Shown piece by piece: positions 1 through 13,837 of a stretch of DNA of 64,000 nt (within the stretch, counting starts at the first letter, position 1; every line of letters starts with the position of its first letter). Under the pieces are notes generated by a model. That model was not told the DNA's origin. It saw only the letters and a program-made list of their open reading frames with translations, and did no database searches. The DNA is from Tetrahymena thermophila SB210. Taxonomy: Eukaryota > Ciliophora > Oligohymenophorea > Hymenostomatida > Tetrahymenidae. The stretch spans positions 62,001 to 126,000 of the forward strand of contig NW_002476454.1 of assembly GCF_000189635.1 (NCBI RefSeq), written 5' to 3'. Position numbers and translations under genes: made by a program.

Positions 1-3000
1 ACCTTCAAAAATAAGGTTATTTAAATTACTTATTTTATTTAGTTTAACTTATTAGATAATTAAGCTATTATAGGTAATTGCAAACTTTTCTAAGAAAACT
101 TTTTTTCATTTTTACAGTTTAATCATTTTTGATTAGCACTTATAATACTAAAAAAGGATTCAAATTTTAAAAAATGTTTGTATAATACATTTTAAATTCC
201 CTTTAAATGAAATCTTTAAACAACTTTCAAAATTTATAAACAAGATATTAAAGCCAAATTGTAGAATTCTTTTAGCGCAATTACATATTTTTATTTTCTT
301 CAACTTTTTTTTTTGCTTTTCAAAAAAAATTTAAAAATAATATAGAATAACTGATTGGTTTATATCCATTTTATTTACTTCTATTATTTAATCAAAAATA
401 AAGAATGAAAAAATGTTTTATTAGTTAGGCTCATGCTACTTATAGTATTTGGCTACTAATTTTGTTAATCTTTGGCATTTCATAGGAATTAGTAATGAAA
501 TTTAAAAAAGTGAATAGATTTTAGCTTGTATGCTATTTATTGGTTCCTTTTCTGATTTGAATGTAATTTTTAAATATATTTAAAATTTGTAATCTAATAG
601 ATATTGAAAATGTGACGTCAGTGTAAAAATTTCTTGTAGAAATTTAATGTAATTTAGTGTAATTACAAAAAAGATTAGATAACTAATTTATTTTGTTCAC
701 TGGTGTAACATTGTCAAAATATATTATATATTACATATTATATCTCTCAAATAGCTGTTATTTATATTAGCTCTCTAGGGTTTAAATTTTATGTTTGTTA
801 TAAATCATAATAATATAATAATAATAATACGAAAATTGAAAAACAATGATTTCATTTAAGATAGAATTCTTAATAAGATTAAAGTTTTGCCTTCTTTTCT
901 CTTAATTAACTTTAGTTAACGCAATAGGATGTCCTTTTTGGATAGCAGGATCTTCAAACTACTCTACATAAATATAGACTATGATACTTTTGAAATCTGA
1001 TCCTCAGCAAGATTTTCAAGATATTGCTGCAATCGTCTACTATCCTTTCACTGTTGGAATTTTTAATTTCGCTAAAAATGTTAAGTACACAACAATTGAA
1101 TAGTCAGAAGATGTTCAATTCTACCAAATTGATAAAGATGATAGATAAAACCTATAAGTGTCTGTTATTCATACCCTAGATGCTAAGGGAAGAATTATTG
1201 GATGGAACTCAGGAAACGGATCAAAATAGAGTACTCTTTAAATTCCTTCCTAAATTTAAATCAATCCTAAATCATGTTTGAATTCTGAAGAACTAATAGT
1301 TGTGACATGGGACACATCAAACGTATTTTTTAAAAACTTTTTATTAATTTATTCTTTCTTTTCCATTAAAAATAGCTATTTGTCATCGATTATTCTTCTT
1401 CAGCCATTTCTGATTCAAAAATAACGATAATTTAGTTGAAAAAAGCTTAAATAACTCAGTGTGTGAGCGATAAGGCAAACAGAAGATTTTTGCTTGTTGA
1501 TTCTTAAGGTGGTTTTTTCGCATTTGATATTAATAGCTAACTTTTTTAAAAGCTATTTTAAGTAGAAAATTTTCTTAATTTTTAGTCAATTTACACGACT
1601 AAAAATTAAATTTCTATAGCATATGCTTCATAAAATGGGTCTTTCTATGTGTCTTCATATAAAAACTCAGTTCTACAGTTTTAAAATACTTTTCCTTCTG
1701 TTTCAACATAGGTATTGGTTAGCTAAGAAGAAGACTTTGTCATATTAATAGGAGAGTCTAATTTATTTTAGGTTTGGTCAATGAAATAAAATATCTTAGT
1801 ATATTAAGCAGATTTCTAAAAAATTTATTGCGATCAAAGAGATGCGAACTAAACTTCAGTAGATTCTACTATTGATTTTACTTTTGGATCTATCAATCAA
1901 AAAAACCAAATATCAGCTGTTTCTAAAAAATACATATTTGTATACTCTTTAGAAGAGAAAAGTCCTCTTTTATTTAAAAATTAAGCGCTTAAGTTAACAA
2001 CATTTAAATGGATGCAAGCTTTTGTAGTTGAGGATTAAGTTGTGGTGTGTGAAGAATAATCTGTTTCTACTTTAGATCTCAAGACATCTAAATTTATTTA
2101 TTTCATGGATTACTTTGATAAAGCTGAATCATCTTATGATGTAGCTGTATAAATTTAAATTGACTCAGATTTTAATAGGTAAATTTTTTCAGTCTAAAAA
2201 AACTTTTAATTTATAATAAAATAAATTAGAATAATTAAAGTTGATAAAGCAGGAAATATATAGTATTGGTCATTGTTTGACAACTTATTAGAAAAATAAA
2301 CAGGTTTTATTAGCCATAATACTACCTTTTTTATAGATAAATCAATCAACAAAGTAAATTTGTTTATAGAAATTTTATTTGAAATTTGTTATTATGTATT
2401 GACTATTTACAATATCGCATTTCCAGGTTTTAAATTCTTATTGCTGCGGAGATCAAGAATTAATTTAATTTAAAGATTTGTTATTATAAAAAAAGATTAA
2501 TTTATGATTTTAAAAAACAAATAATTTATAAATTCTTAAATAAAATGATCAATTGTTTTGAAAAATTAATTAAAATTTTATATTTTTTCCCATTTTTTTA
2601 ATTATTTTTCATTAGAAAAATATTTATTAATTTACTTAATAAATTAAATGAAAATATTTTGAAATTTATTAAATAAGATATAATTCAAAAAAATTAATAA
2701 ATTTTATGATTTTTATATGATTTAAAGCTTTATTTAAACATATTCAAAACATAATATTATAAAAAATAAATAAAACTATTAAAATAGTAAAAAGCTAAAT
2801 TTAAAAATAAGAAAATAAGGTCCTAAACCTACAATTTAAAAATTATAATTTATTTTTATTCACCTAATAAATAACATATACAGGAATTAAATTCTTCTTC
2901 TCTGCATTCATCAAAATAATTCCTGGAGTGCAAAATTAAAACTTCATATTTTGATTTACCCATTTATAATTTAAAAAAACTAATTTAAATGTAAAGCTCA

Positions 3001-6000
3001 TACAATATTAAACTTATACGATCCCAGGCTATGCTTTGATATCAATCTATGATTATATATTCGGAAAATTAATAGAAAATATAATAAATCCTTTTGGATA
3101 AAGCAATCTTTAAGATTTTGTACTTATTTAAGACAAGCAAAATAAGCTTATCATAGGATTTGTTAAGCAAACAACATAATATGCAATATACAAGCTTGAT
3201 AACAGTTTAGATCACTCACTAATATTTAGTGGCGTACTTCAAAATAATGGTTTTATCGATGGTGAAATCATTTTGCTAGAATAAAAATAACAAATATTAG
3301 TAGGAATTAATGGATATCTAGCTTTTTTCAATTACTATTATTCAAGTATGAATAGTAATTAATAAATAAATTTATAAAATAATACTGATTAGGTGATATC
3401 ATATTTTTATCTTAGCTATGCATAAACTCTAATTTCTATCAAACAATAGAATATTTAGGTAAATAATATTTTTAAATTTCAATATTATTGCTTTTTTAAA
3501 TATTAAAGCGTATATTATTTGAAAAATAAGATTATATTTTTTAAAAAAAGATATATCAATATGACGGCAATACCTTTAATTTAATCAACAACCTAAACTA
3601 CAATGTAGGATAACCTTTACAGATATCTTTAGTAGATGAAAAGCAAACACTTGTTTTAAATAAAGGAAATCAGCTTTGCTTTATAAATTATCAGAATTAT
3701 AAACAAGAAATATTTAATCTAAATGATTAATATGTGTTATTTTATACATTTGATGGAGCTAAAGGCTTACTAATAGCAGTATTAAGCAATTCAAAAATTC
3801 TTGTTATAGATATTAATACTGCAAATACTCTCAATCAAATATAAATATACTCTAATGAAATACAAACAGTTGATGTTTTTACAGGCAAATAATTAGTTAT
3901 AGTTGCATATAATGATGGATAGGTCCTTTTATATAACTATATAAATAATATTATTCAAAGTGTATTCAATAATGGGTATCATGCTGATATTAAATATTTA
4001 GACTCAAAATATAACACCCTTGTCCTTAAGTCAGATACTTACGTAATAAATTATTAATCTAGAATTTCATTTTAATTAAAACTTCAAAGGATATTTTTTG
4101 CACAAATTTTGTTAGTAAATTTGATTTTTTTATTAATTTTTAATCCAAAAAGAATTAATGTTTTTATTTAAAAAATTATGAAAATAAATGATGTTTTATA
4201 TCAAATTTTTAAAAATATCAATTTTTTTATTTAAATTTTAAAAAGAAAATATATTTGATAAAGTCATTTTTATTATATTAATAGATGTTTACAAGAACAT
4301 TGACAGATAATTGCTTAATTAATTAAATAGTAAGCCCAAATAAATTAAATAGCTTTTTTATAGATGTAAAAAGTGGTTTGACTCTAATGCTATCAAACTA
4401 AATACAGCTATATAATTAAATAAAATAGGAATATATTTCTAGCTCACCAACTAGCTTTGATTTAACTAATTCCTATATAATATATTCCATACCATCATAA
4501 AATTATTTGTTTGTTGGATTTGCAAATGTAACCTCCAACTAAGTTATAGTGTATGAGCTGGATACATATAAACAGATTGGTATGTTGAACCATAATGTTT
4601 CTTAGTGTGTTACAATAAATAAATTTTTCTATGACGAATATTTAAATAGACTTTTTATAGGCTGCTTTTCACCTGGAACTATTGTTGTTTGGGATTTATC
4701 CAGAAATTTTTAATTAATTTAAGTATTTGATCAGATAGAATATACTGATAGAATTACAGGTATAGTTTTCAATCCTTAAGCTTAACTTATCATGTTTCTT
4801 GGGGTAAAACTTTTATTATTTAATTCTTTAAAAATTTACTTTATAACCATTAAATATGTATTCTTATAAACCCATTTTAAAATATGAAAAGATAAAAAAA
4901 TAAATTTATTTAAATTCATAAATTTTTAATTAATTTAACAATCTAAACAAATTTTTAAAAATTAAATTTAAATTAATTTATTTAGTGGACTTGGTGGTCA
5001 AAAACTATGGATTATTACACCTTAAATTACAGGTGCTAGATTGAAGGATTATTTGGGAAATTTGACTATACTAACAAACTACAAATATTATGGGATGTAA
5101 ATAATTTTAAAGGATAATTAAATATATATAACATTTTTTTAATATTATAGCACAATGGAGATGTTAGAATTTTCGATTATAACTGTGTAAATTTAGGTTA
5201 TATAAGTGCTCATTAGAATTGGATATATTAAAGTCTAATCGATGAATAAAATTTAATTCTAACTACTGTAAGGTAAGCATATTTATATATATATAAATTT
5301 GAATATTTATTTTTTTTATAATTACCAGCAAAGACAGATATGTAAAAACTTGGAGTTATAAGAGTTTGCCTTATCCAAATAAAATGTAATAATATCTTTT
5401 GTAAATTATTAATAAACTTTAATAAAATTAATTAGGTATGAGATATAGCTTTAAAATCCACTGTATGATGGTTTTCTTGACAAAGATAATAATTATGTTT
5501 TTATATCAGATTTTAATGGCTATATTTATGTATTAACATATCCATAATTAGTCCTTATTAAATAAATTCAAGTGACTAATTCTTAAATAAATAATCTTTA
5601 TCTTGACTCAATGCACAACATGTTAATATTTGGATGTTTAGGTTCTAATACAATTGGCTATTATAATCTTATTTAATTCATGTAATCAAATGCTTACACT
5701 ATCTCTTATACATAAGTAGGTAATATTCAAATTTATTAATACAATTTTTGTTCTAAAAAGTGAATTGAGTTATTTAGTTTTTAATAAATTTTAAATTAAT
5801 CAATTATATTCTTTTTCATCATTATTTAACTTCTTTATTTATATTAAGATTTTTTATGGTGTTTTATTAAAATATTTGTAAAAACTTATAGGTGTGATGT
5901 CAACTCTTTAAACATAGTAAGGAATTATATTCTATCAAGAAGGCAATGTTGTTTAGCTTTGGGATTATAAGTCTAAGCAATTACGATATGGATTTTATGT

Positions 6001-9000
6001 TACAGACTTAGATATAGATGTCTAAAGTGAATTCATCCTCATCGAAGGTTAAACTTCAATTGCTGCTTTACTAACTCGTGAATAAACAGTATTTTTTGAT
6101 ATAAATACTTTATCAATAATTAACGTCTAAAAGCAAAAATGTTTCAGACACACCTAAATACAAGGATATTTGATCTGTTCATATGTGAATTACATAACAA
6201 TTTTAGATGTGAATGAATATATAGTATTTTAATAAATTTCGATTGATAAAAACTCTTCTATAATAGAACTTAAAGCTATTGTGCCACTTAAAAGTTTTTT
6301 TGTAACTACAACTTAAGGATATGTCATTGGTTACAGTCTTAATCTTTCATCATAATAGTTATAATTCAACTAAATATTTAATTTATAACTCCTCAGTGAA
6401 GCTATAGTAAATAGCTTATTTATAGAATAATCTGAAAGCTATATTTTAATAGCTTCGTCTTTGAATGGGTAAATAGCTTAAATTGTATTATCTTAGGAAC
6501 TTGTTATTTTAAAATAATAAACACTTTTGCTCCCTGGAATAAGCTCTCATGCTCATATTCTATAATACACCAATGGTTATGTAAAAATCTACCTATTTTT
6601 TAATTTTATTTATAATTAAGAAAATATTTTTTTTTAAAACATTTATAAAACTCAATTACTTTTACAATTTCATTAATTTTAGAAGAGTTATATCTACTTG
6701 TAAAATTTGAGCCATTTCAATTTGAATTTTTGCAAATTTTCTTATCAATATAATAAATTTTATATTAATAATTATTTAAATGAATTATAATAGGTATTTA
6801 TTAAAAGAATACATGATTTTTCATTAAGTTTAATGAACCCTTATGACTTAACTCTAATAGTTTAAGTTACTAGTCCCTGCATTGGTTATTCTTATAAACT
6901 TGATATAAACTTAGACCTTGTTTATATTATCTAAAGTTGTCTAGGAATTTATCAAATTAATGAATTTTCAACTTTCAAGTTAGTATCTTATGGAAGATTT
7001 ACATCTACCCTTCTTTAAAATCCTACAAATCCCGTATTTACCCCAATTAGCAACAAAATAATTTTCATCAATAAAGATTATTTTTTTGATGCTTACACTT
7101 ATCAAATATAGACCTATAGAATTAATAGACTCAACTAAACAATAACTTTGTTAGGTATTTATTCATAAAACTTCTGGATGTTTGGAAAAGTAGCAGATTA
7201 TGAAATATTTGACACAAATGAAAATATTTATGCATAACTTATTTTATACTCTGGATTTTAAATAGCTTAAATATAACTTCCTATATTTGGCTAGTCAATC
7301 TGCTAATAGGAGATTACTTCAGACTAATTTGCTTAGGTATTATAATCTATTCAAAGTATTTATCTATAAATATAGAACTACTTTCCTATTTAATAATTTA
7401 TCTTTAATGTATTGATTGAAGGAGATACAATTTTATCACCTTTTCCTCCTTTTTAGTTCTCAAACCACTCACAAGTGAACATTATTTCAAAAAATAATTC
7501 AACACAATACAAAATAATTACCAGTGAAGACCTGTTTACTTCGTTTTCAGGATATAATCTTGTATCTTTAAATAACTTATAAATATAACCAGCAATTTCT
7601 TAAAATGACTATATCTAGTTTTTAATTCAAGAAATATAAACATTTTAAATGAACAATATTTAATTAGTAGGAAATTAAAAGTTATTTAGTTTCTAAATAA
7701 GCTCTATCAATAATGTCTTCTTCTAGTAACTAACTATATCTGGATTAATTTTAAATAGTCCAAATTTAATAAATCTATTTAAAATTACAGGAGTAAAATA
7801 AATAAAACTTTAATAAATAAATGTATTTTAATCAATCTTTAATTAAACCTCTCTCTTTTATTTCCAAGATGACTTAAAAGTGTAAAAAGCTTTAATAGAT
7901 TTTGATTAGATAAATATTACAAAATGTCAATTTAATTACATTTCAGACTCTTAATATGTTGCTCCTATTTTTATTTCTAATTACTTTAACGTTTCTTTTT
8001 CAGATATGAGCTTAATCTCTAATAATGGCGTATCTTTACCATTAATAAAAAGTTACTTAATTTAAAATCTGTAGCTTAATAGCACTCAATTTAAAAATAA
8101 TGAAAACTTGATGTTCCTTTAATATAAAAAAAGCTTAAATTTAGAAGAAAATATTTTTGAAACCAATTAGTAAATAAATAATGATTACACCTAAATTTAG
8201 AATGTAACTTTAAGTAATAATACATTTAATGATATTTAGTAGTATTGTGTGCTAGAAGTTATAACCCAGACGTTGAAGATCACTGATTTTAACATCATCT
8301 AAAATAGTGATTTTACTAATCAAAATACTATTGTCTCAATAAAAACAATTAGTGATTTTAATCTTGATAAATTTGTAGTTAGTTTGAACTAAGGGTTCTA
8401 TAATCTGGCTGTTATATAAAATTAAAATTAAGGCGCTCTTCAAAATACAGAAATAACAAATAACGATGCAGTTTAGGCTTTAATTATTACTCAGTCAATC
8501 CTCTAAATTTTAAACTTAAAGCTCTTAAACAATAAATCAGGTGGATTAAATCAATTGAATTCAATTGTCAATATTGATTAAAAATCATTAGTTAATATAA
8601 AAAACTCAACTTTTAAAAATAACTTAGCTAATTATGGTGGCTCGATATTTTCTTCATAAAGTGAGCTATAAATTGAAGGGTCTTTTTTTGACAGCGATTA
8701 AGGTTTATAACAAGGAGGATCAATATATTCTACATACTCTAATTTAAAAATAAATGATTCCTAGTTTTTAAATTCTAAATCAAAAAATGGGGGATGTATT
8801 TATTTTGAAAACGGAAGCTTGATATTATTTAGAATTGATGCTCAAAATAGCTAATCTGGTGAGAGTGGAGGATTTGCATTTATTAATTAAGCTACCTAAT
8901 TTTAAATTTCTAACTTCAGCTCATAATATTGTAAAGCTTTTAGTGATGGAGGAGTTCTATATATAACTCATTCTAATGGAAATAACTCTTATATTGTGAG

Positions 9001-12000
9001 CTCTATTTTTTAAAATAGCTAAGCTTTAGGGTAATTATTTTTCATTTTACTTTAGATACCCAAAAAATTATTATTTTCAATAACTAAATTTAAATTTCAA
9101 AATACTAATTCTTCTTACATTAAAATTGTTAAAAATGGTAAACATAACTATTATATGGCAATACCGACACAACAAATTGAAACTATTCCAGCAAATAATA
9201 AAATTTAACATGTAAAGGATTTATGAGAAATTAAAGTATTTTATTTTCATAAAAAAATGAATCTTAAAAAATAGTTTTTACATTAGTTAATATTTTGATT
9301 AACTTTTTTAATAATTTTATTTCTACAATTTTTGATTAAAAAATATGAAAACAGGAGTGGAGGAGTTATTTTACTTGATGGTTCAGATATAATAATTTCT
9401 AAATCAAATTTCTTAAATAACACAGCTGGAATAGGAGGAGTTATAAGATATTTTGATTTAAAGCCTTAGTTTTTAATTGGCAAAGGCAACTCTTAAAGAG
9501 ATTCTTGTAAAACATTTAGTAAGAATTAGTGCAAATCTAATAAAGCTATTATCTTTGGTGATTAGATTGCAAGTTATCCTTAATTTGCTTCTATTTTACC
9601 AAGCAAAGATTTCGATGTGGATATTAAAAATTACCCAAATATTACCTTTAACAATTTTAGAAGTGGGTAAAGTAACTTTGAATTGACTATTTAATTTTTG
9701 GATGAATTTAAAAATTAAGTAAAACAAATAGATTTATAAAATCAAAGTAATGAATTTTTTTTCTACAAATAAATTTTAATCTCTAATTATTTCAATTTTT
9801 AACAAATAGCTTTGGTTAGTTAAATTAGTTAAGAGTTATTTTAAGAAATAAGTTCATATAATTGTAGGATATATATTTAACAAAGTAGTACATTTTTATA
9901 AGATCAAATAGTAAAAATAGAAGGTGCAACATTAGTTGATTATGCTTATTACTCATCTAAAAAAATAGGATGCTTTATGAATAATTTTAAAATTACAGGA
10001 GTTCCATCTAAAAGTGCTACTATATAGCTTTCACTCAATGGAATGAAGACTCTAAATAGCACTAATCAATTTATTAGTGTAGATAATATAGATATTTCTA
10101 TATATTTTAGAAGTTGTTAAGTTGGTGAGTACTATAATTCAGTATGCTAAGGCTGCTAACTGTAAGAGTGCATTTAATGTTTAAATGGAACCTATTCTCT
10201 CATTTATCCGTAAATAGGAGATGAAACTTAATGTAAAAGTTGTGACAGTTAAAAAGCTAGTTTTTGTGAGCTAAACCAAATTGCGTTAAGGGAAAATTAC
10301 TGGTAATTAATTAATTCAAAATTTAATGTTTAATATTTAAGGATTATAATTTAAAAATATAGGAGATAAAGTAATAATTCTGATGATATATACTAATGCG
10401 ATTAGGTGTCAAACGCTTGTAATGGAGACTCAACAAAAGGGTACTGTTAAGAAGGATACATAGGGGCTTTATGCTAGTCTTGTGATGATTATGGGTATGT
10501 ATGGGGAAGTGAATATGGAAAAGTTAGTGAATTAGGTAAGAAAAGCATTGAATGCTCTTTATGCTCTTCTATTTAAAACAATTCATTTAAACAAGTATTA
10601 ATACTCTTAGGAATATTACTCTATCTGGTTTTTTTAATTATAGAATCTTAAAACAGCAATTGTAAAATGTGTCAAATTCGTATTATATCCTCACTTAATA
10701 TTCTCTAAATGGGAGTATCATAGTTTATACTTTAATCTACAGTAATATCAAAGATCTTTATTAATTAATTTTATGTAATCTCGGCTTTGAAGTCTAGTAT
10801 TGGTTTTACATTCCCTGGACTATTCTAGAGCTTATTTACCTTTCCTGAAACGACTTCATAACCAATATTAATGTTTTTATATTCAATAGACTGCAGCTTG
10901 AGTTAGTTAAATTTCGGCATACCAATCCAATACTTGAGATTTATATACATCTCAATCGTGCTTCCATGCGTCTTTTTGCTACTAATTTATATTATTATTA
11001 ACCTAATTTTTATTGGAGTGTAATATTTTATGCCAGATCAATATTATTATACTTAAAATAAATATAATAATGCTAACATGGTAATTAGTACTATAATTGT
11101 ATTCAGTTATATTGCTTCATAGAATATTTACTAGGCTGCATTAGAAATTATTATTTGTGAAAAATTTGGAGATACTTACTACATGAAAAGTTAGATGGAT
11201 TAAGAATGCTATAATACTGAGCATAAATTCTACATATTATTTTTAATATTTCCTATTTTAATAGCAGTCATAATTATCTATCCAATAATTATGTTATATG
11301 TATTATGTAGAAACAATTCTAAAATGTTTGATAATACTTCAACAAACGTTATAAGAAGATATGGTTATTTCTTCTAAGGCTTTAAAAGAAACAGATGGTG
11401 GTGGGAGTTTATCAAAACTTGGTATAAGTTTATAATCTTATTTTTGTCAACCTACTACAATAGTTAACCTTAAATTTAGTTGACTACAGTTATATTTGTA
11501 TAAACAATCTACTTTGTTTCTTTAATACTCTTTAAACCATATTAAGATTTTTAAATAAACAAGTTAGAATATAAATCAGCCACTTATGTTCTCTTAATTT
11601 TTTGGGTTGCTTTATTTGAGTAGTTAAATGATGATAAAATGTATCTTAGTTTTATTTTTTCAGTTACTTTGGTTCTATTATTTATAATGATGTTTGGTAA
11701 GTTAATTTTCCCTTCTTCTTTAATATTTTAACATTAATCATTTAAATTAAAAAAGGATAATTAGCAATAAGTTTTATTGGTGTAATTTTTAGAAGAAATT
11801 ATTATTTCTTTTTAAAAAGTAAGTACTTTCTTAAGATATTTTAACATATATCAAGCAAATTAGTAAATAACAAATTATGGGCTTAAAAGTACTTGTATAA
11901 AAATAATTTTTTACTATACAATTTGCTTTTTAATTAAGAATATGATCCTTACAAAGTATTTAATAAGTAAATTCATTATTAAATCATTTAACAACTTTAA

Positions 12001-12800
12001 TTTACTTTAAAAAATATTTATAATAATTATAGTTGGTCAAAATTAAGACGAACTATTTAAAAAGGAAATTTAGTCAAAATCTAAATTGAAAATTTTTAGA
12101 AATTAATAGATTCAAATGCAGACAAACTTAAATCACCAAAATCGTCATTCTCAAATTAATTTAATAATTCTTCAAATTCTTAAATTAATCAAAACTTATT
12201 AATATCTAAACAACTTTCAGATAGGTAAAATAGATAGAGATAAAGATTTAATATCAACCAAAATAAAATGAATACAAAATCAATTTTTGTCAAAATCGAT
12301 TAAGAAATATAAAATTGATTAAAATTCATTTGTTACTTATAAATTATAAAAATTATATGATATTTTAGTCTTTTATATGTTTTAATGTTTTTTGAACTAT
12401 TTTTTTAAATAAGATTGAATATATTTTTATTAATTTAGTCACAATATCTAAAATTCTTAAAAAATTTTGTATTTTTATTAAGCAAGTATCCTCTTAATTA
12501 AGTTAAAATTTAAAATAAAATTTATTGAATGCTAATACCTTAATTTAATTTTTAAGAGCTCTTATTTAATTCATTTATATAATTTGTATGGCTAAATAAA
12601 TTAAAATTTTCTAATTTGCAAAAATGAAATTTTTTTTCCTCAGAAATTAGCTAAAAACTCTCAAGAACTGGCAATTAATTATAAAGAAAGAATAAGATTA
12701 ATAAATTATCATTTAAAAATTTCTTCATTTTTTAATAATTAAGGTTTTGGATCTTGTGGTCGTTATAATTTATTCTTATTATATAACTAAATGGATAAAA
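1..12800 (+). repeat. Tandem repeat unit 1 (5' flank, gene copy 1 and part of 3' flank)
   Basis: The first 845 bases are AT-rich non-coding 5' flank, alignable by eye to 15100-16003 and 41500-42320 (shared block around AAGCTATTATAGGTAATTGC at 63-82). The 3' flank to about 12.7 kb aligns to the flanks of copies 2 and 3. The true left edge is outside the window. The flank contains one TGACGTCA palindrome at 613-620 that I did not find in the other copies' flanks. No gene was seen in 1-845. Confidence 0.7.
846..12318 (+). CDS. Giant multi-domain surface transmembrane protein, tandem copy 1 (about 3030 aa)
   Basis: Function unknown. My exon model is 846-1322, 1376-2178, 2230-2353, 2997-3458, 3551-4042, 4285-4803, 4986-5096, 5151-5272, 5329-5385, 5436-5719, 5892-6580, 6794-9030, 9355-9746, 9810-10302, 10363-11696, 11756-11966 and 12033-12318. 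All introns are GT...AG and the sum is exactly 3031 codons ending in TGA. Domains: signal peptide (about residues 1-26, ending LVNA before IGCPFW); WD/beta-propeller-like segments to about 1380 with blades such as QVWS, VVWDLS, YVKTWSY and VVQLWDY; parallel beta-helix-like repeats to about 2260 (YGGSIF, QGGSIYS, NGGCIYFENG, DGGVLYI, SGGVIL, IGGVIR); a cysteine-rich module at about 2355-2490 (YCQEGYIGALCQSC); eight or nine membrane segments at about 2493-2865, including the loop RRYGYFFQGFKRNRWWWEF; then a basic tail of about 165 residues. The tail differs more from copies 2-4 than the rest does. Inference: a plasma-membrane or ciliary receptor or adhesin. Intron 3 is unusually long, so a split into two genes is possible but less likely. 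Confidence 0.85.
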
Positions 12801-12871
12801 TTAAAAAAATATTTTATTTACTTTAAAAAATTTTAAATAAATCTCAAAATAATAATAAGTAAATAACATAA

Positions 12872-13516
12872 GTACCATAATCTTTCGATAATTTGATAAT
12901 CGGAATCCTTATATATACGAGATCCGAAATGAGAATTGGGAAGATTTTGTACTTTTTCAAAAATGTTGAGTATATGAGAAGGTAAAATGGTGGTTGACGC
13001 CGTATACCCAGAATCATATTTTTAAAAATGCATAATTATTTAGAAGTAAAAAACGAATCTGAATTTAAAATAGAATATCACATTACTAAAATATAATAAA
13101 GGAATTTTAAAAATTCAGGTTATGATATAATAATATCATTTTTATTTAACAACTCTATTAATGATTCACCTTAAATAAATGCAAATATGTAAAATATTGA
13201 TGCAGCTTGGCTAACAGAGAAGCATTTTTTGTGACTATTCCTAAGAAAAAAATCTAATACTGATGATAAGAGCAAGGTCAGATAAATATTACAATTAAGC
13301 TAATATTAAAGGTCTACTCCCTCAAAATAGAATACTGAGTACATTACTGATATTTTAAATGACTTTAAATGTAAGGATATGAGTAAAGTATGTCACTTTG
13401 AAGTCCTTAGCCCCATTCATATGTCTTGCAAACATAAAAAAATAAACTAAAAAAGCTTGAGTTTAAGTCTGATTATTAATAATAAATAGTGCGATTAAAA
13501 GTCACATCTATTTTGA
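12872..13516 (+). pseudogene. Remnant of an unidentified protein gene (one frame, two internal TGA)
   Basis: In one frame, with TAA and TAG as Gln, the sequence reads through 214 codons interrupted only by TGA at 12995-12997 and 13232-13234, ending at TGA 13514-13516. The residues look coding rather than AT-rich noise: RRIPRIIFLKMHNYLEV, NIDAAWLTEKHF, KCKDMSKVCHFEVLSPIHMS. Base composition is visibly richer in G+C than the flanks. I do not recognise the family. The second TGA falls between two strings that both look protein-like, which suggests a decayed gene. A short intron over either stop is possible but I could not place one. Weak similarity to the spacer after copy 2 (about 27970-28090) suggests the remnant belonged to the ancestral duplicated unit. 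Confidence 0.5.
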
Positions 13517-13837
13517 TATTCCAGATATATAAAAGGAAAATTGCAAATAATCTAATTGAATAAAATACTTAACTAATTAGTTATTTTAATCGAAATTTCT
13601 AATACTAATTCTACTTTCAAAATTCTACTAACAATTTATTAAATTTCAAATAATAAAATATTTAAACAGAAAAATTGTTCTTATATAGTTTTTTATGTTA
13701 ATTTTATGTAAAAAACTTTAAATAAACCCATTTAAATATATGTTTACATTATTTAGTTATGATAAAATTTAGTTAAAATTTGTATTGGTATTATCTAAAA
13801 TATTATTTTATGATTATTATTTATTTATATATTTGAA

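Noticed and set aside
9477..9686. 69-codon plus-strand open frame
   Set aside because: It is out of frame with the beta-helix exon of copy 1 and is a shadow of it.
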